45,673 bases of DNA from an uncultured Flavobacteriales bacterium (GTDB taxonomy: Bacteria > Bacteroidota > Bacteroidia > Flavobacteriales_D > Parvicellaceae). The notes under the pieces were generated by a model, which searched no databases, was not told the origin of the DNA, and worked only from the letters and a program-made list of their open reading frames with translations. The stretch spans positions 1-45,673 of the forward strand of contig CAJWIX010000008.1 of assembly GCA_913042175.1 (NCBI GenBank), written 5' to 3'. A program made the position numbers and the translations under genes. Shown here in pieces: positions 9,847 to 18,587 of this stretch (the stretch's first letter is position 1; the number at the start of each line of letters is the position of its first letter).

Positions 9847-10389
9847 TCATCGAACAATAACAGGGCTGAAAACAATGTTACTTTGATTTAAACTCCTATC
9901 AATTAACATAATTGAGAATAGGATACTATCATTATGATTAGAGATGAAATTATAATAAGGACTTAAAACGAGTTGCATATTACCTTTTAGAGATTTATTT
10001 TGACCAAATGGAGTAATATCCTCAATTCTAAATCCATTTGGTATAGTATCATATGGAACAGTGTCATTTTGAGGGAATTTTGCATTATTTCCATTTGGAT
10101 CCATTGTCCCTTTAACCACATTACCATTCATCATTTCATAATATTCTAAGTAAACATTATAATGATAAAAGCTTCCAGGATCATATGGTGGATTAATTTG
10201 ATTTGCATTTAAACCTATATCACCATCACCATCTGTAAAATAAAATGTTATTATTCCAGAATCTCCATGAATATCAAACTGAACAAATTCTACAGCTGGC
10301 TCATCAGGGTATTGTACTGGCTTTAAGCAAGAAACAATAGAAACAAAAAAAATAAAAACTATGCTTATTTTTAGGCCAACTTTTTTCAT
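9847..10389 (-). CDS. Putative lipoprotein, unknown function
   Basis: Signal FVSIVSC|LKP; DGDGDIG acidic loop; start MKKVGLK at 10389 (ORF start 10395 alternative). Confidence 0.6.
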   Translation of the reverse strand: MKKVGLKISIVFIFFVSIVSCLKPVQYPDEPAVEFVQFDIHGDSGIITFYFTDGDGDIGLNANQINPPYDPGSFYHYNVYLEYYEMMNGNVVKGTMDPNGNNAKFPQNDTVPYDTIPNGFRIEDITPFGQNKSLKGNMQLVLSPYYNFISNHNDSILFSIMLIDRSLNQSNIVFSPVIVR

Positions 10390-10419
10390 CGACATAAAAT
10401 TAAACTATTTCCAAGTACC

Positions 10420-11400
10420 TTGAATTTAAAAAATGAAATATTTGATATAAATGGAGAAGATGAGTTCAACAAAAGAGCACTCTCCATTTTTAATTTCCAA
10501 TACGATAAGGTGTCGATTTACAAATCTTATGTTGATCATAAAAAAATTGACCCTAAGTCCATAAATCATTACACAGAAATTCCCTGCTTGCCGATTCGAT
10601 TTTTTAAATCAAATAATATCATTGCTAAGGGCAAAAAAGAAAAAATTACATTTTTAAGTAGTGGCACAACTAATCAAGCTAGAAGTAAACATTTAGTTCA
10701 TGATGTAGACCTCTATCAAAAATCTTTCTTAAAGACATTCGAGCAAAATTATGGAAATGTGGAGGATTGTATTATACTGGCTCTTTTACCGTCATATCAA
10801 GAACAAGGAAATAGTTCTTTGATTTATATGGCAGATGAACTCATTAAAAATTCTGGACATCAATTAAGTGGCTACTTATCCATTAATAATGAAGAAACCG
10901 TTGATAAAATCAACAAATTAAAAGATCAAAAAGTTATCCTAATTGGTGTTTCTTATGCCTTATTGGATTTAGCTGAAAATGTTGAATTACCAGCATTGTC
11001 ATCATGGATTATAATGGAAACTGGGGGCATGAAAGGCAGAAAAAAAGAAATGGTAAGAGATGAGCTTCACTTAATTTTACGTAAGAAATATCAATGTGAA
11101 AATATTCATAGTGAATATGGCATGACCGAATTACTATCCCAAGCTTATGCCAAAACTAATGGTGAATTCTACAGCCCCTCTTGGATGAAAATATTAATAC
11201 GAGAATTAGAAGATCCCTTGAGCTACAGTTCTTTTGGTAAAACTGGCGGAGTAAACATCATTGACTTGGCCAACTTATATAGTTGTTCATTTATCGAAAC
11301 ACAAGATTTGGGTAGAGTTAATGAAAATGGTTCATTTAACATTTTAGGAAGATATGATCAAGCAGAAGTAAGAGGATGTAACTTACTTTCCTTTAATTAA
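10420..11400 (+). CDS. LuxE-like acyl-protein synthetase / minimal ANL-superfamily acyl-adenylating protein
   Basis: FLSSGTTNQARSKH and EYGMTELLSQAY motifs; TTG start. Confidence 0.72.
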   Translation: MNLKNEIFDINGEDEFNKRALSIFNFQYDKVSIYKSYVDHKKIDPKSINHYTEIPCLPIRFFKSNNIIAKGKKEKITFLSSGTTNQARSKHLVHDVDLYQKSFLKTFEQNYGNVEDCIILALLPSYQEQGNSSLIYMADELIKNSGHQLSGYLSINNEETVDKINKLKDQKVILIGVSYALLDLAENVELPALSSWIIMETGGMKGRKKEMVRDELHLILRKKYQCENIHSEYGMTELLSQAYAKTNGEFYSPSWMKILIRELEDPLSYSSFGKTGGVNIIDLANLYSCSFIETQDLGRVNENGSFNILGRYDQAEVRGCNLLSFN

Positions 11401-12673
11401 CAACAAGGACAAAATAATTTTTCTTCCCTCTTTGTAAAAGAATATATTGTCCAGCAATTAAGTCATCCGCATTGATGACTGTATCGATATTTGCTTTTAA
11501 TTTATTTACCGAAATCGAGTTTTCTTGTAATGCTCTTCTTGCTTCACCATTGGACTTTAAAAATCCAGACATAGAAGACAATACTTCTGTAATAGAAGCA
11601 CCAGATTCTATATCTGAAATAGCTATTGATTTTTGAGGAACTCCTTCAAAAATTTCCATGAACATGTTGTCTGATAAAGTTTTTAGAGATTTAACTGCTT
11701 CATCTCCCTTTTTAAATAAAATAGTAGATGCTTCTTGAGCAGCAACAAAATTTTCTTCCCCATGAACCATAATAGTTATGGATTTAGCCAATTCTTTTTG
11801 TAATAACCTAAGACCTGGATTTATATCATGTTCTTTAATCAGTTCATCTATTTCGTCTTTGGTTTTAAGCGTGAAAATTTTAATGTAGTTTTTAGCATCT
11901 TCATCACTACTATTAATCCAATACTGATAGAATTTGTAGGGGGAAGTTTTTTTCGGGTCAAGCCAAACATTGCCCTCTTCCGTTTTTCCAAATTTTGTAC
12001 CATCTGCTTTTTGAATAAGCGGAGTAGTTATAGCAAACGCAGTTCCTCCATCCATCCTTCTAATGAGCTCAGTTCCAGTAACAATATTTCCCCACTGATC
12101 TGAACCTCCCATTTGAACTTTGCATTGGTGATTTTTATACAACCAATAAAAATCATATCCCTGAACTAATTGATAAGAGAATTCAGTAAATGAAATTCCG
12201 GTTTCAAGTCTTTTCTTAACTGATTCTTTAGCCATCATATAATTGACCGAGATATGTTTTCCCACATCTCTTATAAAATCTAAAAAGTTGAAAGATTTAA
12301 ACCAGTCATAATTATTGACAATAGCAGCTGCATTTGGAATATCCTCAAACTTTAAAAACTTAGCCAATTGAGCCTGTATGGCATCTACATTTTTAAATAA
12401 CTCTTCTTTATCTAATAGATTTCGCTCCTTAGACTTTCCAGAGGGATCTCCAACCATTCCTGTTGCCCCACCAACAAGTATATAAGGTGAATGTCCATGA
12501 CGCTGGAAGTGTACTAAAATCATAATCTGAACTAAACTTCCTATGTGTAAAGAATCTGAGGTGGGATCAAAACCAATATATCCACTCACCTTGTTCTTAG
12601 ACAAATAACTTTCCGTATCCGGCATGATATCATGAATCATGCCTCTCCATTTTAATTCCTCTACAAAATTCAC
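11393..12673 (-). CDS. tyrS: Tyrosyl-tRNA synthetase
   Basis: GYIGFDPTSDSLHIGSLV (HIGH-like), GGSDQWGNI, KADGTKFGKTEEGNVWLD (KMSKS-like), C-terminal S4-like domain; GTG start. Confidence 0.95.
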   Translation of the reverse strand: MNFVEELKWRGMIHDIMPDTESYLSKNKVSGYIGFDPTSDSLHIGSLVQIMILVHFQRHGHSPYILVGGATGMVGDPSGKSKERNLLDKEELFKNVDAIQAQLAKFLKFEDIPNAAAIVNNYDWFKSFNFLDFIRDVGKHISVNYMMAKESVKKRLETGISFTEFSYQLVQGYDFYWLYKNHQCKVQMGGSDQWGNIVTGTELIRRMDGGTAFAITTPLIQKADGTKFGKTEEGNVWLDPKKTSPYKFYQYWINSSDEDAKNYIKIFTLKTKDEIDELIKEHDINPGLRLLQKELAKSITIMVHGEENFVAAQEASTILFKKGDEAVKSLKTLSDNMFMEIFEGVPQKSIAISDIESGASITEVLSSMSGFLKSNGEARRALQENSISVNKLKANIDTVINADDLIAGQYILLQRGKKNYFVLVVN

Positions 12674-12710
12674 TCCTTATTGATTTTTGATGTACAACAC
12701 ATTAGATGGA

Positions 12711-12718
12711 CAAATATA
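12711..12718 (-). promoter_or_regulatory. -7 box TATATTTG for tyrS
   Basis: Exact TAnnTTTG on the minus strand upstream of the GTG start at 12673. Confidence 0.5.
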
Positions 12719-12803
12719 TTTTTATCTGTTGGTTAAAGATAAATTATTCTATGATTTTTTTAACTTCAATTTATCTTTCACCATAGGTAAAACTAAATAT
12801 AGC

Positions 12804-13808
12804 TTGAAAAAAAATCTCGTAACTGGAGCAACTGGGTTGGTAGGTACACATATTGTATTAGATCTTTTGAAAAAGGGGCAAGCTGTTAGAGCAACATGTA
12901 CCCCTCGCTCTAATAAAAAAATTATGGAACAAGTTTTTCAACACTACAATTGCCATGATCTATTTGGTGAAATTGAGTGGGTGAATATGGAACTTGATGA
13001 TGTCACAGAAGTCTATAATGCAGTAGATGGAGTAGATTTTGTATATCACAGTGCAGCCATAGTGAGTTTCAATAAAAGTGATTTTAATTCCATGAGAATA
13101 ATCAACATTGAAGGCACTGCCAATATTGTAAATGCTTGTTTAGAAAAGAAGGTGCAAAAATTAGGATTTATTAGCTCTATTGCCTCAATCGGAAGACAAG
13201 GCTCAGGACATTACAATGAAAAAAATAAGTGGTCTTCTGGGAAAGAAAATAGTTTTTATGCCTTAACTAAATACAAAGCTGAAAATGAAGTTTGGCGCGG
13301 TTTAGAGGAAGGTCTTGATGCTGTAATTTGCAATCCAGGGATCATTTTAGGCCCATCTAACTGGAGAAGATCTAGCACTACCCTTTTTAAACAAATTTAC
13401 AAAGGATTATCTCATTACCCACTTGGCGAAAATGGCTTTGTGGATGTAAGGGATGTATCTAAAGCTATTATACAGTTGGTAGAAAAAGACATCAAAGGAG
13501 AAAGGTATATTTTGGTAGGGGAAAACTTACCTTATAAGGTTGTATTTGATGAGATTGCCACTCAACTTAACAAACCAAAACCACGCAAGAAAGCAACAAA
13601 ATCATTGTTAGAATTAGCTTGGAGAATGGAAGCCATTAGGTGTTTTATCACCAATAGAAAACCAGGCATTACAAAAGAAACTGCAAGAACATCAAGTCAA
13701 GTGAATATTTACGATAATCAAAAGGTAATTAACGAACTAAACTTCACATTTAATTCCATTAAAGATGCTGTTTCAAATACAGCTTCTTACTTTCTAAAAT
13801 TTAAGTGA
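12804..13808 (+). CDS. NAD-dependent epimerase/dehydratase (extended SDR)
   Basis: LVTGATGLVGTHIV nucleotide-binding motif; YALTKYKAE (YxxxK). TTG start at 12804 preferred over the 12687 ORF start. Confidence 0.85.
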   Translation: MKKNLVTGATGLVGTHIVLDLLKKGQAVRATCTPRSNKKIMEQVFQHYNCHDLFGEIEWVNMELDDVTEVYNAVDGVDFVYHSAAIVSFNKSDFNSMRIINIEGTANIVNACLEKKVQKLGFISSIASIGRQGSGHYNEKNKWSSGKENSFYALTKYKAENEVWRGLEEGLDAVICNPGIILGPSNWRRSSTTLFKQIYKGLSHYPLGENGFVDVRDVSKAIIQLVEKDIKGERYILVGENLPYKVVFDEIATQLNKPKPRKKATKSLLELAWRMEAIRCFITNRKPGITKETARTSSQVNIYDNQKVINELNFTFNSIKDAVSNTASYFLKFK

Positions 13809-14804
13809 TTCTACCACTTTTTCAACATTTTCTGAAGAAACATCTAAATGGGTAACCATTCTAATTTTCCCCTTTCCAAAAGGGATGGCTAAAACTCCAT
13901 CGTCTTCTAATTTTTGCAGGAATTTTAGTGGTTCAAAATCATCTTTAAGTGACGCAACTATAATATTGGTTTCAACGTCTAAAACCTGATTAATCCATGA
14001 ACAATTAGCAAGAGCATTTGCTATAATTTGGGCATGTTCATGGTCGTCTTTCAATCGATCCACATGATGATTTAAAGCATAAGTACCTGCTGATGCTACA
14101 ATACCCACTTGACGCATACCACCACCTAAAACTTTTCTATTTCTGCGGGCAGTTTTAATAAAGTGAGCATCGCCTAGAAGTAATGAGCCTAAAGGAGCAC
14201 CTAACCCTTTCGAAAGACATATAGAAATAGAATCAAAGCAAGCCCCATAATCTTCAGCAGAATGACCTTTTTTGACAATGGCATTAAATAACCTAGCCCC
14301 ATCTAAATGAACAGGCAGACCAATTTTATCACAAAACTCTTTTATTGCTTTAATCTCATTAATGTCATAACAATTCCCTCCTCCTCTATTGCAAGTGTTT
14401 TCCAATGCCACCAACTTAGTAACTGGCTGATGCACATCATCAGGGTTTATGTTATCAGCAATATCACTAACTGTGAGCAAACCAGTTTTTCGTTCTATTA
14501 ATCTAACAGACGCACCTGCATTTCTGGCAATTCCACCACCTTCGTAATTATAAATATGTGACTCTCTACTGCAAATTACCTCATCACCTGGTTTAAGATG
14601 TGTCATAAGCGCTATTTGATTAGTCATCGTTCCAGAGGGACAAAAAAGTCCAGCCTCCTTGCCAAACATAGATGCTGCCATATCTTCCAAATGTCTAACA
14701 GATGGATCATCTTCAAAAACATCATCACCTAACTTAGCATCCATCATAAAAGACTTCATTTCATTTGTTGGCTTAGTCACAGTATCACTTCTAAGGTCTA
14801 TCAT
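13794..14804 (-). CDS. ltaE: Low-specificity L-threonine aldolase / beta-eliminating lyase family
   Basis: MIDLRSDTVTKPT; GDDVFEDDPSV; LDGARLFNA; SICLSKGLGAPLGSLLLG. Confidence 0.9.
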   Translation of the reverse strand: MIDLRSDTVTKPTNEMKSFMMDAKLGDDVFEDDPSVRHLEDMAASMFGKEAGLFCPSGTMTNQIALMTHLKPGDEVICSRESHIYNYEGGGIARNAGASVRLIERKTGLLTVSDIADNINPDDVHQPVTKLVALENTCNRGGGNCYDINEIKAIKEFCDKIGLPVHLDGARLFNAIVKKGHSAEDYGACFDSISICLSKGLGAPLGSLLLGDAHFIKTARRNRKVLGGGMRQVGIVASAGTYALNHHVDRLKDDHEHAQIIANALANCSWINQVLDVETNIIVASLKDDFEPLKFLQKLEDDGVLAIPFGKGKIRMVTHLDVSSENVEKVVESLKF

Positions 14805-14834
14805 AAGTCTGATTTAAATGATTAAATTTATAGA

Positions 14835-16397
14835 ATGATTCGACATATAGTCTTTTTGCTTATTATTTTAATTGGTTACCAAAGCATTAATGGTCAAGAA
14901 AAGTACTGGGTATTTTTAAAAGACAAAAAATTTAGCGCTGTTGACACCCATGATTATTTAGATCAAAAAGCGAAAAATCGTAGAATAAAAATAGGTTTCC
15001 CTCTAAATCATTATTCTGACATCCCTGTTTGTTTTTCATATGTTGATGAAGTTACATCAAAAGTTGATCACATTATAGGTGTTTCAAGATGGTTTAATGC
15101 CATATGTGTTACAGCATTTGAAGAACAAATTTCCGAAATTAAATTATTGCCCTATGTAGTTGAAATACAGCCATTAAAACCTGTACTCCACGCATGTCAT
15201 TTAGATGTTAAAAATAATAAGATAAACAATTTAGCTGAAAGGCAAATTTCATCACTTGAAGGCCAAGTTTTTCAAAACAAAGGATTAGATGGTAAAGGAT
15301 TGAGAATATGTGTGATTGATGGAGGGTTTAAAGGAGCTTTAGAAACTCCTTCTCTTCAACATTTATTTAAAAACAACCAAATTGTAAAAACTTGGGATTT
15401 CCACTACAAAAGAGAGGATGTCTACAAATACAGTGAGCATGGCACAGCAGTACTCAGCTGTATAGCTGGTAAATATCAAAACCAAATACTTGGACTTGCT
15501 CAATCTGCAGAATTTTTATTGGCAAGAACGGAAAGAGTTGCAGTAGAAAATGAAACAGAAGAAGTATTGTGGTTAATGGCGATGGAATGGGCAGATGCTA
15601 ATGGAGCAGACATTATAAACACTTCTCTTGGATATGCTTCAGAAGAATACTTTAATTATCAAATGGATGGTAAAACATCAATCATAGCTAGAGCAGCAAA
15701 CATGGCGGCAAAAAAAGGAATTTTGGTATTGGTTTCAGCTGGAAATTCAGGAGACAGCGACTGGAAATATATTGCTACTCCTGCAGATGCTGATAGTGTG
15801 CTAACTATTGGTGCAATTACAAGCTCAGGAATTCATAGAAGTTTTAGTTCTTTCGGACCAACTGCAGATTTTAGAATGAAACCCAATGTCGTAGCATATG
15901 GAGATGTAATGGGCGCTAGCAAAAAAGGGATTAGTAAAACACAAGGCACGTCTTTTTCTTGTCCTTTAGTTGCAGGTTATGCAGCCTGTGTTTGGCAAAA
16001 TTACCCTGACAAAACCAATATGGAAATATTTGAACTCATTGAAAAAAGCGGATCACTTTACCCTTACTTTGATTACGCGCATGGGTATGGTGTTCCCAAG
16101 GCTTCCTATTACTTTAAAGACGAGATTATAATTCCAACTTTTGAAATAATTAGAAATGGAAACACCATTAAAATAGAATTAGCAGAAAATCAGGAAGTTC
16201 ATCACGGAACACAATACATGTTTATGCACGTTGAAAATGATAAATTCAATTATGAAGGTCAAACAAAAAAAGTATTGGAAAAATACAAGACAATATTAGT
16301 CCACAGTAAGAACCCCATTACTATAAATGCCAATGATTACAAAGACAAAATACTACGTTTTCACTTTAATGGATACATGAATGAAATTCGTTTATAA
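14835..16397 (+). CDS. S8 family serine peptidase (subtilase), secreted
   Basis: Signal peptide; catalytic blocks CVIDGGF (D), SEHGTAVLSCIAG (H), GTSFSCPLVAGYAA (S); oxyanion region VSAGNSG. Confidence 0.85.
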   Translation: MIRHIVFLLIILIGYQSINGQEKYWVFLKDKKFSAVDTHDYLDQKAKNRRIKIGFPLNHYSDIPVCFSYVDEVTSKVDHIIGVSRWFNAICVTAFEEQISEIKLLPYVVEIQPLKPVLHACHLDVKNNKINNLAERQISSLEGQVFQNKGLDGKGLRICVIDGGFKGALETPSLQHLFKNNQIVKTWDFHYKREDVYKYSEHGTAVLSCIAGKYQNQILGLAQSAEFLLARTERVAVENETEEVLWLMAMEWADANGADIINTSLGYASEEYFNYQMDGKTSIIARAANMAAKKGILVLVSAGNSGDSDWKYIATPADADSVLTIGAITSSGIHRSFSSFGPTADFRMKPNVVAYGDVMGASKKGISKTQGTSFSCPLVAGYAACVWQNYPDKTNMEIFELIEKSGSLYPYFDYAHGYGVPKASYYFKDEIIIPTFEIIRNGNTIKIELAENQEVHHGTQYMFMHVENDKFNYEGQTKKVLEKYKTILVHSKNPITINANDYKDKILRFHFNGYMNEIRL

Positions 16398-17115
16398 GGT
16401 CATACAAATTATTTTGGTGGTATTCATTTTTAATGATACTGCAGCACAAAGAGAAATCATCAGTGAGGAAGTGCCCTTGGATTTTAAAGAATACAGTGCA
16501 GACTGGGGCCCCAACCAAAAAAAGTACAGATATACAGAATTCAGTTTTGACACTTATTTACCATGGAAATTAGAGATGGTAAATGGTCCCAGTATTAAAC
16601 CCAGTTTTAATGTCAATTTGAGTTTTTTAAAAAAGAGGAAAATAAATAATATACTATCTACTACTAGAGGTTTGGGAGTTGAGTATCAAAATATATTCAT
16701 TAATAACATTGATAACATATCAAAACATAATGCTACACCAATTGCTGTAACAAACAACGATGTTTTAAATCCGCAAGTCAGATTTTTATCCCTCAATGGC
16801 CAATTGGGATTACGTTTTAATTTTGACCCCAAAAGAGGCAATCAGCTTGGGAAATTTTTAGAACTAAACCCTATATTCCATTTTAATGCAATAAGAAGAC
16901 TTAGATATCGTGTAGTAACCAACTCTACAACAAGAGAAAAACTGGTCATAAGAGAACATAATAATTCTACACTTAGACCTTTAAACTTAGCACTTAAAAT
17001 AAAAATTGGAAACAAAAACACTTCTGTTTTTTCGACATTTTTTGTAAACAATTTAATGGATGAAGTTTACCCATTTCCATCGATAAGTGTTGGATTCTCA
17101 AAAATTATAAACTGA
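16381..17115 (+). CDS. Putative secreted/outer-membrane beta-barrel protein
   Basis: Signal peptide (FIFNDTAAQ); alternating beta-strand-like C-terminal region; overlaps the upstream S8 peptidase by 17 nt. Confidence 0.5.
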   Translation: MKFVYKVIQIILVVFIFNDTAAQREIISEEVPLDFKEYSADWGPNQKKYRYTEFSFDTYLPWKLEMVNGPSIKPSFNVNLSFLKKRKINNILSTTRGLGVEYQNIFINNIDNISKHNATPIAVTNNDVLNPQVRFLSLNGQLGLRFNFDPKRGNQLGKFLELNPIFHFNAIRRLRYRVVTNSTTREKLVIREHNNSTLRPLNLALKIKIGNKNTSVFSTFFVNNLMDEVYPFPSISVGFSKIIN

Positions 17116-17119
17116 TTTT

Positions 17120-18124
17120 TTAGTGCATCACTTTGTATACTAACTCTTTCAGTAACTCCTCATCACTAATTGTTGTAGAGTACACCCCTTTACTGGCTAA
17201 GTCGTAGTATCTTAATTCTGACAAAATATTAGCTAGTTTTCCTTTAGAATAGTATTTGGAAGCTTGCTGGTATTGTTTTATAAAAAAAGGATGGACTCCA
17301 ATTTTTCCAGCAATTTGATTTGGACTTAAATCATTCGCATAAAAATGATATTTCATGAGCTTGGTGAAAAATCCATAAAGATGACCAATAACTACAACCA
17401 CAGGGTGGTTTTTATTATTTCGGCCAAAATGTTGTGCAATAAAAGATGCTTTTTTTATGTCGAAAGAAGCTAAAGAATCTGTCAATTCAAACAAATTAAA
17501 ATCTTTTGAAAAACCTATGTGCTGTTGTATCAGTTCAACATTTATCATGTTGTCTTTAGGCTTTAAAATCTTTAATTTTTCTAAATTTTGTTCAATTCCA
17601 GACAAATCATTTCCTGCATATTCCGCTAAAAGAACAGCAGACTTTTGATCAATTTTCAAGCCCATTTCTTTAGCACATTTTACCACCCAATCAGGTAGTT
17701 GATAATCTCTAATTGGTTCTGCATCAAACAAAAATTTTCCCTTAGATAATATTTTGGCAACTGCCTTACGTTTATCTATTTTCTTGCCCTTATAGCAAAA
17801 TACCAAAATAGTGGTTGGAACAGGTTGCTCAAAATAAGAGGAAAAATGATCTAAAGTCCTGGATAAATGTTGGGCTTCTCTAACAACAATTAATTGATAA
17901 GAAGCCATTAGTGGATAGCGCTTTGCAGCATCGACAATAGCATCAACTGATGAGTCTTTTCCATAAAAAATAGTTTGATTAAAATCGCGTTCGTGTTCTT
18001 CTAAAACACTTTGTAGTAATTTATTGGCGATTACATCAATTTGATAAGTATTTTCTCCATGTAAAAAATAAACCGGTTTAAAAATACCGTTATCTATATC
18101 AGCTATAATTTGATTATATTCCAA
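17120..18124 (-). CDS. holA: DNA polymerase III delta subunit
   Basis: VYFLHGENTYQID, LIVVREAQHLS, AEYAGNDLSGIEQNLEKL pattern; TTG start (in-frame TAA 6 nt upstream). Confidence 0.85.
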   Translation of the reverse strand: MEYNQIIADIDNGIFKPVYFLHGENTYQIDVIANKLLQSVLEEHERDFNQTIFYGKDSSVDAIVDAAKRYPLMASYQLIVVREAQHLSRTLDHFSSYFEQPVPTTILVFCYKGKKIDKRKAVAKILSKGKFLFDAEPIRDYQLPDWVVKCAKEMGLKIDQKSAVLLAEYAGNDLSGIEQNLEKLKILKPKDNMINVELIQQHIGFSKDFNLFELTDSLASFDIKKASFIAQHFGRNNKNHPVVVVIGHLYGFFTKLMKYHFYANDLSPNQIAGKIGVHPFFIKQYQQASKYYSKGKLANILSELRYYDLASKGVYSTTISDEELLKELVYKVMH

Positions 18125-18138
18125 ATCTTAATTTTAAG

Positions 18139-18567
18139 TTGCTACCAGAATATCCACATAAAACTAAAATAATTAATTCAAAAGAATACCTTTTTGATGA
18201 ATTAAGAAAAAAATGGATTATTTCAACACCCGAAGAAATTGTACGCCAAAATTGTTGGAAGTTTTTACATCACGAAAAAAACTACCCAATTAGTCTTATG
18301 GCTATTGAAAAACAATTTGAAGTCAACAACCAAAGGAAAAGATTTGATATTGTTGTTTTTGACAAAAAAGGAAATCCTAACCTACTTGTTGAATGCAAAG
18401 CACCAGAAATTACCATCAGCAATGAGACTATGCATCAAGTACTTACTTATCAGCATTATTTTAAGGCGAAAAAATTGATTTTAACCAATGGTAAAAACAC
18501 TTATTGTATAGATATCAATTTAGAAAGTAAAAAAGCAACTTACTTAGATCAAATTCCCTTTTATTGA
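18139..18567 (+). CDS. Stand-alone type I restriction HsdR N-terminal-like domain protein (PD-(D/E)XK fold)
   Basis: RKRFDIVVFDKKGNPNLLVECKAPE matches a D...ExK nuclease core; no HsdM/HsdS or helicase nearby; TTG start. Confidence 0.75.
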   Translation: MLPEYPHKTKIINSKEYLFDELRKKWIISTPEEIVRQNCWKFLHHEKNYPISLMAIEKQFEVNNQRKRFDIVVFDKKGNPNLLVECKAPEITISNETMHQVLTYQHYFKAKKLILTNGKNTYCIDINLESKKATYLDQIPFY

Positions 18568-18587
18568 TTTTTTTGTACCTTTAATTT

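Noticed and set aside
10420-11400. Bioluminescence or quorum-sensing locus based on LuxE similarity
   Set aside because: No luxA/B/C/D or regulators nearby; general ANL-type chemistry is a safer reading.
12687-12803. N-terminal extension of the SDR protein from the ORF track
   Set aside because: The Rossmann motif begins right after the TTG at 12804, and the upstream segment holds the large inverted repeat and AT-rich non-conserved-looking sequence.
18139-18567. Type I restriction-modification system
   Set aside because: Only an HsdR-N-like domain; no helicase, methylase or specificity subunit in the window.
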